From Candidatus Cloacimonadota bacterium (GTDB lineage Bacteria > Cloacimonadota > Cloacimonadia > Cloacimonadales > TCS61): DNA of 12,613 nucleotides. Below, in pieces: positions 1 through 5,957 of the stretch. The stretch lies in assembly GCA_014382915.1 (NCBI GenBank), contig JACNIV010000308.1:1-12613 (forward strand), read 5' to 3'. Each line of letters starts with the position of its first letter. The first letter of the stretch is position 1. Position numbers and translations under genes: made by a program. The notes beneath the pieces were generated by a model. That model was given only the letters and a program-made list of their open reading frames with translations, ran no database searches and was not told the origin of the DNA.

Positions 1-9
1 TCAAGAGTA

Positions 10-16
10 CCTCCCT
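10..16 (-). promoter_or_regulatory. Ribosome binding site of a gene continuing off the left edge
   Basis: Directly after the rplI stop codon the minus strand reads AGGGAGG, a near-perfect Shine-Dalgarno sequence. Five bases later comes TTG at positions 4 to 2, a possible start codon, although an ATG just outside the window cannot be excluded. A further gene in the same operon therefore begins at or just past the left edge. In many bacteria the gene after rplI is dnaB (replicative helicase), but nothing of its coding sequence is visible, so that identity is only a guess. Confidence 0.6.
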
Positions 17-475
17 TTATTCTAAATTAGTTTCCTTTTCCACATTAACCTTAAGATTTGCTTTGATCTCGCTAGTAAATTCGATCTCAACATCGAACGA
101 TCCCAATTCTTTTAAATGTTTATCCATAATTACGTTAGATCTATGGACATTAATTTCTTTTTCCGCCAGGGCTTTGATGATATCATTTTCAGAAACAGAA
201 CCGAAAAGATGGTCGTTTTCATCTGCTTTACGGTAAAATGTAAATTGTTTTACTTCAGTTATTTTGTTAGTCAGGGCAAGATATTCACTATGCATTGCCA
301 GTTTTTCTTCCTCTGCTTTCTTCTTGATCTCTTCGATCTTATTGATATTTTTAGAAGTGGCGGGAATGGCCATATTCTGGGGGAACAGGTAATTTCGAGC
401 ATAGCCATTGGCAACGATAACAATACTACCTGCTTCACCTAATTTCTTTTGATCTTTAGCTAAGATTACTTTCAT
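17..475 (-). CDS. rplI: 50S ribosomal protein L9
   Basis: L9 binds domain V of 23S rRNA and helps maintain reading frame during translation. The 152-residue product matches the usual L9 length of about 150. Its N-terminal rRNA-binding domain (about 1-47) carries the family signature with GYARNYLFPQNMAIPAT at 24-40. A Lys/Glu-rich connecting helix (about 41-75) and a C-terminal domain to 152 follow. The ATG at 475 is preceded by GGAGGAGATGA, which lies inside the 3' end of the upstream DUF2232 gene; the two genes overlap by 20 bases, so translation is probably coupled. It closes the rpsF-ssb-rpsR-rplI ribosomal cluster. The call is secure; only what follows it is unknown. Confidence 0.97.
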   Translation of the reverse strand: MKVILAKDQKKLGEAGSIVIVANGYARNYLFPQNMAIPATSKNINKIEEIKKKAEEEKLAMHSEYLALTNKITEVKQFTFYRKADENDHLFGSVSENDIIKALAEKEINVHRSNVIMDKHLKELGSFDVEIEFTSEIKANLKVNVEKETNLE

Positions 476-1325
476 TCATCTCCTCCATTATGCTAATTTT
501 TCTAAAATTAAACCAAATATCCAGTAAACCCATAAGGGCTACTAAAGTTAAAATAAAATAATTTATCACCATAGAAAAAATCAATAAAAAAAGTAAAAAT
601 TTTGATTTTTTAAAGAAATTTCCCCAATAAAAGTCCAGGATAGATATTCCCTGGATGAGGAATAATGGTGATAACATCAATAAACTATTTATACCTATGT
701 TTTTAGTTCCGGGCATAAGAAACAATACCAAACCAGCTATCAGGAAATAGACCAAAAAAAATGGCATTCTAATTGTTCTATGTTTCCATTTCATGATGTT
801 TTTCCTGGAGAAAAGAAGCGAACCGAAATATAATGCCAGAACAACCGTTAAAACCCAGATACCGGCATAAAATGTTGTAAAAATTTCTTTAAAACTTTCC
901 GTGATCTCCAAGGCTAAATTCATTTGCTCCGCAGAATTCTGGAAAGCGGAAGTAATGAATTCCTTATATTGTTCGATTGCCTGATTCACATTCTCAATAA
1001 AGGCTTTTCCGAAGATCAATTGCCGTGCAGCGGAATAGACAATGCTAAAGAAAAAGGCTGCCATCATGCTTCGAATGTAATTAAATGTTCTGAACAAACT
1101 CCAGAAAAACAAAAGAGAAGTTGCACCAACGCCCACAATAAGATCGGAAAGCGTGATGATATCAATGATGGAAGCTATACTGAGAATCACAACAATACCG
1201 GAAAAAACAGTGAAGAAAATATATATTCTTTCCTGGTATTTTCCACCGGATGCTAATATAAAGATCAATCCCCAAAAAGGAGATATAGTAGCAATTATTA
1301 CTGCTAGAATTGCTATAAGGAACAC
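456..1325 (-). CDS. DUF2232 (YybS-like) multi-pass membrane protein
   Basis: This 289-residue protein is strongly hydrophobic, with about seven or eight predicted membrane segments (near 1-27, 33-57, 62-80, 86-104, 152-172, 188-206, 212-231 and 242-270). The end LLDIWFNFRK (267-276) and the LSPLFLIQGISIL stretch (218-230) fit the DUF2232/YybS family of inner-membrane proteins, whose function is unsettled. Position supports this, since a YybS-type gene sits near rplI in Firmicutes and other phyla. The start is GTG at 1325: an in-frame stop lies at 1335-1337 and no ATG is available upstream. It begins five bases after the rpsR stop with no clear Shine-Dalgarno, which suggests translational coupling to rpsR. 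Its 3' end overlaps rplI. The family call is fairly sure; no biochemical role can be given. Confidence 0.82.
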   Translation of the reverse strand: MFLIAILAVIIATISPFWGLIFILASGGKYQERIYIFFTVFSGIVVILSIASIIDIITLSDLIVGVGATSLLFFWSLFRTFNYIRSMMAAFFFSIVYSAARQLIFGKAFIENVNQAIEQYKEFITSAFQNSAEQMNLALEITESFKEIFTTFYAGIWVLTVVLALYFGSLLFSRKNIMKWKHRTIRMPFFLVYFLIAGLVLFLMPGTKNIGINSLLMLSPLFLIQGISILDFYWGNFFKKSKFLLFLLIFSMVINYFILTLVALMGLLDIWFNFRKISIMEEMNESNLS

Positions 1326-1330
1326 TATAT

Positions 1331-1684
1331 TTATTTATGTTTATCGGTAAAATGAATAAGAGCCATCTGACGTGCTTTTTTTATCTCTGTTGCTAATTTT
1401 CTCTGGTGTTTGGCACAAGTTCCAGTGAATCTGCGTGGAGATATCTTTCCACTCTCTGAAATGAATCTTTTCATCAAAGATACATCTTTGTAATCGATTA
1501 CAGATTCTTTGTTCTTACAGAAAAAACAAACCCTCTTTTTAAAAAAGAAATTCTTCTTTACATAATTTGGTTTGGAAGGTCTGGATGAAGATCTTTTGTA
1601 AGGAGTTTTCCTGATATTTGGAGAATCGGTTTGCTGGCTTGGTTTAGATTCAATTTGTTCTTTTTTTGCTATTTTTTCTTCCAT
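1331..1684 (-). CDS. rpsR: 30S ribosomal protein S18, zinc-ribbon form with N-terminal extension
   Basis: S18 binds the platform of the 30S subunit together with S6. The product is 117 residues, longer than the usual 70-90, because of a basic, Ser/Pro/Lys-rich extension over about the first 45 residues. The core starts near 48 and has the S18 signature with [18 protein letters not shown] at 80-97. C53 and C56 (CFFC) plus C90 and H93 (CAKH) form a plausible zinc site, as in the C+ forms of S18. The ATG at 1684 has GGAG on the minus strand about seven bases upstream. Its neighbours ssb and rpsF upstream and rplI downstream are the classic context. Nothing in the core looks damaged. Confidence 0.97.
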   Translation of the reverse strand: MEEKIAKKEQIESKPSQQTDSPNIRKTPYKRSSSRPSKPNYVKKNFFFKKRVCFFCKNKESVIDYKDVSLMKRFISESGKISPRRFTGTCAKHQRKLATEIKKARQMALIHFTDKHK

Positions 1685-1705
1685 TATTTTTCTCCTATGA
1701 ATTCT

Positions 1706-2140
1706 TTAAAATGGGACATCGTCGTCTGTTACATTTGCTGCCGGTGCTTTTGTTTCTGTGTTTGAAGGTTCTTCATTTTTCTCTGTGCTTATATCAGATT
1801 TTTCCAGGAAAGATATTTTCTGTGCAACAATCTCGGTGATTTTTCGGTTTTGATTGTTATTATCTACATACGAACGAGTTCTGAGATATCCTTCTAAAAG
1901 AACGGGGCTACCCTTGTGGAGATATTCTGCACATTGTTCTCCACGCTTGCTCCAGACAACTATATCAATATAACTGGTTTCCTGTTGCCACTCGCCATCT
2001 TTTTGATAACTTCTATCGAAGGCAATAGGCAATTTTGCTACTGGTGTGCCATTTGGCAGGTATCGTAAATCTACGTCACGAGTAAGTCTGCCGCTAATAA
2101 TTATTGTATTGATCTTGGGAAATCTTAATTCACTTGCCAT
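1706..2140 (-). CDS. ssb: Single-stranded DNA-binding protein
   Basis: SSB coats single-stranded DNA during replication, recombination and repair, normally as a tetramer. The 144-residue product has an OB-fold domain at about 8-112, with the family pattern NTIIISGRLTRDVDLRYLPNG (11-31) and SYIDIVVWSKRGEQCAEYLHKGSPVLLEG (56-84). A flexible Glu/Ala/Thr-rich linker follows. The acidic tip DDDVPF (139-144) is the usual docking peptide for partner proteins. The ATG at 2140 has GGAGGAA about five bases upstream. Lying between rpsF and rpsR, it is the primary SSB of the cell rather than a plasmid or phage copy. No unusual features. Confidence 0.97.
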   Translation of the reverse strand: MASELRFPKINTIIISGRLTRDVDLRYLPNGTPVAKLPIAFDRSYQKDGEWQQETSYIDIVVWSKRGEQCAEYLHKGSPVLLEGYLRTRSYVDNNNQNRKITEIVAQKISFLEKSDISTEKNEEPSNTETKAPAANVTDDDVPF

Positions 2141-2155
2141 TTTATTCCTCCTATT

Positions 2156-2440
2156 CTATTTAGTTTGAATATTGTAGCGTATGACATTTTCATTAAGTTT
2201 GTACATTCTTTCTAATTCAGATACTTTAGCAGTATCAAAATTAAAATAGTTCACGAAGTAATAACCTTCATTGAAATCATTGATCTTAAAAGCAAGACGC
2301 TTCTTTCCCAAATCGTCTGTATTGATTACTTCGCCACCATTTTTTTTAATAAAAGAACTGATCTTTTCAAGTTCTTGTTTAGAGTCATCTTCAGTAAGTG
2401 TGGGTACTATAATGATCATGCTTTCGTACTTTTTCAACAT
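2156..2440 (-). CDS. rpsF: 30S ribosomal protein S6
   Basis: S6 pairs with S18 on the 30S platform. The 94-residue product is the usual length and begins MLKKYESMIIIVP, with the ferredoxin-like fold pattern including DLGKKRLAFKINDFNEGYYFV (43-63) and the C-terminal ENVIRYNI. The ATG at 2440 is preceded by AAAGGAGG four bases upstream, the best Shine-Dalgarno in the window and consistent with high expression. The gene starts the rpsF-ssb-rpsR cluster and follows pth after a 42-base gap that holds a hairpin with a CCG-containing 3' arm, a possible autoregulatory site. Confidence 0.97.
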   Translation of the reverse strand: MLKKYESMIIIVPTLTEDDSKQELEKISSFIKKNGGEVINTDDLGKKRLAFKINDFNEGYYFVNYFNFDTAKVSELERMYKLNENVIRYNIQTK

Positions 2441-2482
2441 TTTTCCTCCTTTGGTCTTTTATACAGCCGGTGAAACCAGCTA
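2441..2482 (-). promoter_or_regulatory. Hairpin and leader before rpsF; candidate S6:S18 binding site
   Basis: On the minus strand, bases 2480 to 2466 read GCTGGTTTCACCGGC. They can fold into a six-base-pair stem with one G-U pair and a UUC loop, extendable by an A-U pair. It is followed by TATAAA about 20 bases before the start and then by the strong Shine-Dalgarno. S6:S18 leaders described in other bacteria show a structured rpsF 5' region with a conserved CCG resembling the S6/S18 site in 16S rRNA; the ACCGGC here is a possible equivalent. The CCG would be paired in the simplest fold, so the match is weak. TATAAA could be a -10 box, but I see no convincing -35. No U-run follows, so this is not an intrinsic terminator. 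Confidence 0.3.
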
Positions 2483-3064
2483 TTATTGATCCTGAGAAAT
2501 TTTGATTTTCTCAGAATAGGATCTTTTAAGTTTGCTATATCTTTCGACCATACGATCGAAACCATCACTTAGATAATCTTCCAGCAATATCTCACAAAAA
2601 TCAAATACAACATGCAGGATTTCCTCTTCCTGTGAAGAAAAATCGGAAAGAACATATTCAGAAAGCTCCCCCGTTTCCGGAGTGCTAACACCAATGCGAA
2701 ATCGATTGAATTTATCTGTGCCCAAAGCAGCTCCGATGGATTTCAAACCATTATGACCACCGTAACCACCCTCTTTTCTAAATCTGATTTCACCCAGTGG
2801 AAGATTAATATCATCGACTATCACCATGGTGTCATTAACACAGTGTTTCGTGATGATCGATGTGACAGCATTACCACTTCTATTCATATAAGTTTTAGGC
2901 TTGATAAAGATAATCTCATCCGCAATTGCAATATCATATTTAATTTTCTTTTTAAATTTGATATTTCTTTTTGCAGCATATTTATCCAGAAGTAAAAACC
3001 CAGCGTTATGTCGGTTGAACTTATATTTTACTCCGGGATTACCAAGACCCACAATCAATTTCAT
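2483..3064 (-). CDS. pth: Peptidyl-tRNA hydrolase
   Basis: Pth releases tRNA from peptidyl-tRNAs dropped by the ribosome by hydrolysing the ester bond. The 193-residue product is of standard length and opens with MKLIVGLGNPGVKY. Visible active-site residues are N9, catalytic H19 in NRHNAG, N61 in KTYMNRSG, D84 or D85 in VDDINLPLG, and N105 in GYGGHNGLKS; these match the known Pth catalytic set. Its ATG shares one base with the rplY stop (TAATG), and no clear Shine-Dalgarno is present, so translation probably restarts from rplY. The rplY(ctc)-pth pair is widely conserved. The last 25 residues are basic and variable, as usual. Confidence 0.97.
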   Translation of the reverse strand: MKLIVGLGNPGVKYKFNRHNAGFLLLDKYAAKRNIKFKKKIKYDIAIADEIIFIKPKTYMNRSGNAVTSIITKHCVNDTMVIVDDINLPLGEIRFRKEGGYGGHNGLKSIGAALGTDKFNRFRIGVSTPETGELSEYVLSDFSSQEEEILHVVFDFCEILLEDYLSDGFDRMVERYSKLKRSYSEKIKISQDQ

Positions 3065-3729
3065 TATTCAGGAGCTTGATCAGAAGATTCTTCTTTAGTT
3101 TCTTCTTTTGTTTCTTCACCTTCTTCTGCAGCTTCTTCACCTTCAACCTCTTCTTCCTCTACTTCTATTACTTCTTCTTTTCTAGGCGCACGAACAGTTA
3201 CAAGAGTAGTTATTTCTGACATATTAGTTTCGATATTTTCGGGTATGGTAATATCACCGAAATGGATAGAATCACCAATTTTCAGTTCAGAAACATCAAT
3301 GCTGATCTCTTCGGGAATGTCTATTGGCAGGCAAGAAATTTCTAATTCTCTGTGAAGAATTTCCAACTGACCACCTTCTTGAGTACCTTCAGCTTCTCCA
3401 ATGTATCTGAAAGGAATTTTAAGGGTGATCTCTTTCCCTTTATGAAATTCCATAAAATCGATATGCACAAATTCCCTGGTTACAGGATGAATCTGCTTTT
3501 CTTTTATGAATGTATTGAATTCCTTTCCATCAACATGAATATTGAAGAAAGCAACTTCCCCTACGGTTTTTTTGTAATCTTTATGAAATTGAATTTTTGG
3601 AATGAGTATTTTTAATCCTTCATTCCCTTCTCCATAGATAATTCCTGGTATAAGATTTTCATTTCGGTATTTTTTCAGGACAGATTTTTTTCCTATTTCA
3701 CGTAATTTCGCTTCGACTTTTACGTTCAT
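3064..3729 (-). CDS. rplY: 50S ribosomal protein L25 (TL5/CTC long form)
   Basis: L25 of the long CTC/TL5 type binds 5S rRNA. In this 221-residue product, residues 1-92 form the L25-like 5S-binding domain (NLIPGIIYG at 25-33, HPVTREFVHIDF at 81-92). Residues about 98-182 form the second, beta-rich TL5 domain (PIDIPEEISIDVSELKIGDS at 135-154). After 184 comes a tail made almost entirely of Glu with Ala, Lys and Thr, a common but variable trait of the family. The ATG at 3729 has GGAGG eight bases upstream. It lies between prs and pth, the same order as Bacillus prs-ctc-spoVC, which makes it the general-purpose L25 here. The call is firm. Confidence 0.96.
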   Translation of the reverse strand: MNVKVEAKLREIGKKSVLKKYRNENLIPGIIYGEGNEGLKILIPKIQFHKDYKKTVGEVAFFNIHVDGKEFNTFIKEKQIHPVTREFVHIDFMEFHKGKEITLKIPFRYIGEAEGTQEGGQLEILHRELEISCLPIDIPEEISIDVSELKIGDSIHFGDITIPENIETNMSEITTLVTVRAPRKEEVIEVEEEEVEGEEAAEEGEETKEETKEESSDQAPE

Positions 3730-3746
3730 TATTCCTCCGTTGAAAT

Positions 3747-3759
3747 CCCACTAAGTGGG
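3747..3759 (-). other. Short hairpin between prs and rplY
   Basis: CCCAC and GTGGG flank a three-base loop in the 38-base gap between the prs stop and the rplY start. The minus-strand RNA after it reads GATTTCAACGG and lacks a U-run, so it is a poor intrinsic terminator. It lies just before the rplY Shine-Dalgarno and could tune rplY translation or mark an RNA-processing site. With only five base pairs it may also be chance. Confidence 0.3.
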
Positions 3760-3767
3760 TAAGTATT

Positions 3768-4715
3768 TTATCTGAATAAGTTACTAAGAGATTCCTCGAT
3801 ATGAATCTTTTTTATAGCTATAGCCAGCAGTTCGGCTATGGATAGCTGGACGATTTTTTTACATTTTTTCTTTTCCGGTGAAAGCGGAATGGAATTCGTA
3901 ATGTACAATTTCTCGATGGGAGATCCTTCCAGGTTTTCAATGGCATTTCCGGAAAGAACACCATGCGCACAAGCAGCATAAACTTTTTTTGCTCCGCGAT
4001 CCATCAGGGCTTTAGACATTTTGGCTAAACTACCTCCTGTATCGATAATATCGTCGTAAAGGATGGCAGTTTTATTTTCCACATCACCTATGATATTTAA
4101 GACCTCTGCTTTGTCATCATTTCCTAATCTGCGTTTATCTCCAATTGCCAGAGAACAATTCAGTCTTTTTGCTATTGCTCTGGCTCTGGCGGTTCCACCA
4201 GTATCGGGTGAAACTACAACAGCGTTTGACAAATCGTGATTTGCTGTGAGATAACGTACAAAAATAGGTGCAGAATACAGATGGTCCACCGGGATATTGA
4301 AGAATCCCTGGATTTGGTCTGAATGCAGATCCATTGCTATAACCCGGCTGGCACCGGCTGTAGTAAGCAGATCAGCCACAAGTTTTGCCGTAATGGGTAC
4401 TCTGGGTTGATCTTTTTTATCGGATCTGGCATAACCGAATGAAGGAATAACACAATTTATATTTCGGGCAGATGCTCTTTTAAGTGCATCTATCATGATC
4501 AACAGCTCCATCAGGTTATCGTTCACCGGATAACAAGTAGGTTGTAAGATAAATGTGTCGGCTCCGCGGACATTTTCATTGATCTTAACGAAAATATTAT
4601 CGTTGGAGAACTTAAATACTTCAGCATCTCCCAGGGGGATGCCTGCATATTTTGCTACTTCATTCGCTAATTCTACATTAGCGTTGCCTGTAAATATTTT
4701 AAGCCTAGAAAACAT
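3768..4715 (-). CDS. prs: Ribose-phosphate pyrophosphokinase (PRPP synthetase)
   Basis: The enzyme makes PRPP from ribose 5-phosphate and ATP, feeding purine, pyrimidine, histidine, tryptophan and NAD synthesis in the cytoplasm. At 315 residues it has the class I bacterial length. Key motifs are the flexible loop YARSDKKDQPR (95-105), MDLHSDQIQGFF with catalytic H131, VSPDTGGTARARA (168-180), GDKRR (192-196) and the PRPP-binding loop DDIIDTGGS (221-229). The start at 4715 gives the normal N-terminus (MFSRLKIFTG), though its Shine-Dalgarno is weak (AGAAGAA, placed rather far upstream). It follows spoVG after seven bases, so coupling is likely. In Bacillus glmU sits between these two genes; here it does not. 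Confidence 0.98.
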   Translation of the reverse strand: MFSRLKIFTGNANVELANEVAKYAGIPLGDAEVFKFSNDNIFVKINENVRGADTFILQPTCYPVNDNLMELLIMIDALKRASARNINCVIPSFGYARSDKKDQPRVPITAKLVADLLTTAGASRVIAMDLHSDQIQGFFNIPVDHLYSAPIFVRYLTANHDLSNAVVVSPDTGGTARARAIAKRLNCSLAIGDKRRLGNDDKAEVLNIIGDVENKTAILYDDIIDTGGSLAKMSKALMDRGAKKVYAACAHGVLSGNAIENLEGSPIEKLYITNSIPLSPEKKKCKKIVQLSIAELLAIAIKKIHIEESLSNLFR

Positions 4716-4722
4716 AAATTAA

Positions 4723-5109
4723 TTATTCTTCTGGTTTTTCCTCTGGTTTTTCTTCTGGTTGTTCTTCCGGTTGTTCTTCCGGTTGTTCTTCCGGTTTTTC
4801 TTCTTGCTTTTCTTTTGGTTTTTCCTCTTCAGTATGTTCAGCTGTAGATAAAGCATCTTGTAAAACTTCTTTGTATTTTTCAATGATAATGCGCTCTACC
4901 ATGTTCCTGGTTTCTGTATTGATAGGATGAGCGATATCGCGATATTCACCAGAACTAACTCGACGGCTTGGCATGGCTACGAAAAGACCATTTTCACCTT
5001 CGATAACCTTGATGTTTCTGATGATAAATGCGTCATCAATAACGATATTAACAAAAGCCTTTAATTGGTTGCTTTCTCTCAGGAAAACTTTTACATCAGT
5101 AATGTTCAT
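4723..5109 (-). CDS. spoVG: SpoVG-family RNA/DNA-binding regulator
   Basis: SpoVG proteins are small nucleic-acid-binding regulators found far beyond spore formers and shown in several bacteria to bind DNA and RNA. The 128-residue product has the conserved core at about 1-88, with MNITDVKVFL, KAFVNIVIDDAFIIRNIKV (17-35), GLFVAMPSRR (41-50) and DIAHPINTETR (58-68). After about residue 92 comes a tail of EEKP/EEQP units coded by a 12-base repeat. I chose the ATG at 5109: it gives the family N-terminus, has GGAGT eight bases upstream and overlaps the ispE stop as ATGA. An in-frame ATG at 5145 would add 12 residues absent from the family. Its placement after ispE and before prs matches Bacillus. 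Confidence 0.95.
   Translation of the reverse strand: MNITDVKVFLRESNQLKAFVNIVIDDAFIIRNIKVIEGENGLFVAMPSRRVSSGEYRDIAHPINTETRNMVERIIIEKYKEVLQDALSTAEHTEEEKPKEKQEEKPEEQPEEQPEEQPEEKPEEKPEE
4726..4809 (-). repeat. 12-base tandem repeat coding the EEKP/EEQP tail of SpoVG
   Basis: The last 28 codons of spoVG consist of about seven copies of a 12-base unit; on the plus strand this reads as repeated TCTTC(T/C)GGTTGT or TTTTTC variants. Each unit codes for Glu-Glu-(Lys/Gln)-Pro. Copies differ mainly at the Lys/Gln codon and at silent sites. The array is in frame, so a gain or loss of units would change tail length by four residues without breaking the gene. It is coding low-complexity sequence, not a CRISPR array. 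Confidence 0.9.
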
Positions 5110-5957
5110 TTTGTACTCCTTTTTGTTTTTGTAATGCAATTCCAATATTTTTTTTTGGAATAGTATTTTGTAAAATTATCTGCTATCTTTCTATCGGGAC
5201 AGAAGCCAATGACAGTTGCACCGCTACCCGACAACATTGCTTTCTTTGCTCCATTATTTTTTAAATGTTCTATTATGAATTTAATTTCAGGATATTTCCT
5301 GCAGATACCTTCTTCGAGTTTATTGTAGCAGTAGGAAACATCATGAGTTGATATCAGTTGTTGCCATTGTGTATTTTCGTTAAAAAAATGCACTGCCTGA
5401 TAAGCTTCTTTACTGGAAATTTTAAAGCCGGGATTAACCAGAAAAATATTATCGATATCAATATGTTCGAGTGATGTTATCTTATCTCCTCGTCCCTCAC
5501 CCAGAGCACATCCGCCTTTTAGAAAAAAATTAATGTCACTTCCAAAATTCCTGGCAATGTTGTGCATCTCCAAATCACTTAAATTCAAATTCCATAGTTC
5601 CGAGAGTGCTGAAATGGTGAAAGCAGCATTACTACTACCACCTCCCAATCCAGCTGCAATTGGTATGTTCTTCTCAAGCTCAATATCTACTCCATCTTCC
5701 ACTTTATATTTATCTTTTATAAAGACCGCAACTCTATAAATAATATTTTCTTCTATATTTATAAAATCTGTACCTGTCAAAATTCTAACAGCACTATTTT
5801 TTGTCAAAATAAAATTTAAATTGTCGTAAAGCTCTATTTCAGAGAAGATTGTCCTTATATTATGGTAACTGTTACTACATCTTCCAAGAACATCAAGAAA
5901 CAGATTTATTTTTGCGGAAGAACTTCGCTGAAGCCTTTTTATCTTCTTCTTTTCCAT
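5106..5957 (-). CDS. ispE: 4-diphosphocytidyl-2-C-methyl-D-erythritol kinase
   Basis: IspE is the GHMP-family kinase of the MEP isoprenoid pathway; it phosphorylates CDP-methylerythritol with ATP. The 283-residue product is full length. SAKINLFLDVLG (14-25) holds the active-site Lys16, PIAAGLGGGSSNAA (99-112) is the ATP-binding loop, FGSDINFFL supplies D141, the usual catalytic Asp position, and LSGSGATVIGF lies near the C-terminus. The 5' end overlaps the upstream kinase gene by 65 bases in the +1 frame. The overlap cannot be annotated away: the upstream stop falls around ispE codons 21-22, after the conserved AKINLFL motif, and no later start would keep that motif. No Shine-Dalgarno precedes the ATG, so re-initiation or coupling is likely. 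Its stop overlaps the spoVG start (ATGA). Confidence 0.95.
   Translation of the reverse strand: MEKKKIKRLQRSSSAKINLFLDVLGRCSNSYHNIRTIFSEIELYDNLNFILTKNSAVRILTGTDFINIEENIIYRVAVFIKDKYKVEDGVDIELEKNIPIAAGLGGGSSNAAFTISALSELWNLNLSDLEMHNIARNFGSDINFFLKGGCALGEGRGDKITSLEHIDIDNIFLVNPGFKISSKEAYQAVHFFNENTQWQQLISTHDVSYCYNKLEEGICRKYPEIKFIIEHLKNNGAKKAMLSGSGATVIGFCPDRKIADNFTKYYSKKKYWNCITKTKRSTK
5139..5161 (-). other. Inverted repeat with A9 loop at the 3' end of ispE
   Basis: ATTCCAA (5139-5145) and TTGGAAT (5155-5161) form a perfect seven-base-pair inverted repeat around a nine-base loop. On the minus strand most of the loop is part of an A9 tract (5156 to 5148). It lies within the ispE coding sequence, about 30 bases before the spoVG start. 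It could affect access to the spoVG ribosome binding site or favour slippage; no function is shown. Confidence 0.45.

Noticed and set aside
116..442. Plus-strand open frame of 108 codons opposite rplI
   Set aside because: It is antisense to a clearly conserved gene, shows no family likeness and is explained as a shadow frame.
924..1256. Plus-strand open frame of 110 codons opposite the DUF2232 gene
   Set aside because: Antisense shadow of a coding gene, with no recognisable domain or convincing ribosome binding site.
2466..2480. Hairpins in the pth-rpsF, prs-rplY and lipoprotein-SLBB gaps as Rho-independent terminators
   Set aside because: None is followed by a U-run on the transcribed strand, and downstream genes appear to belong to the same run.
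3761..3775. TAAAAT at the prs stop as a -10 box for rplY
   Set aside because: No -35-like hexamer was found at a suitable distance, and such strings are common in AT-rich DNA.
4726..4829. Regular short repeats considered as a CRISPR array or satellite
   Set aside because: The unit is 12 bases with no spacers and codes in frame for the SpoVG tail.
5110..5145. Longer SpoVG starting at the in-frame ATG at 5145
   Set aside because: It adds 12 residues not found in the family and lacks a ribosome binding site; the ATG at 5109 has GGAGT and the ATGA overlap with ispE.
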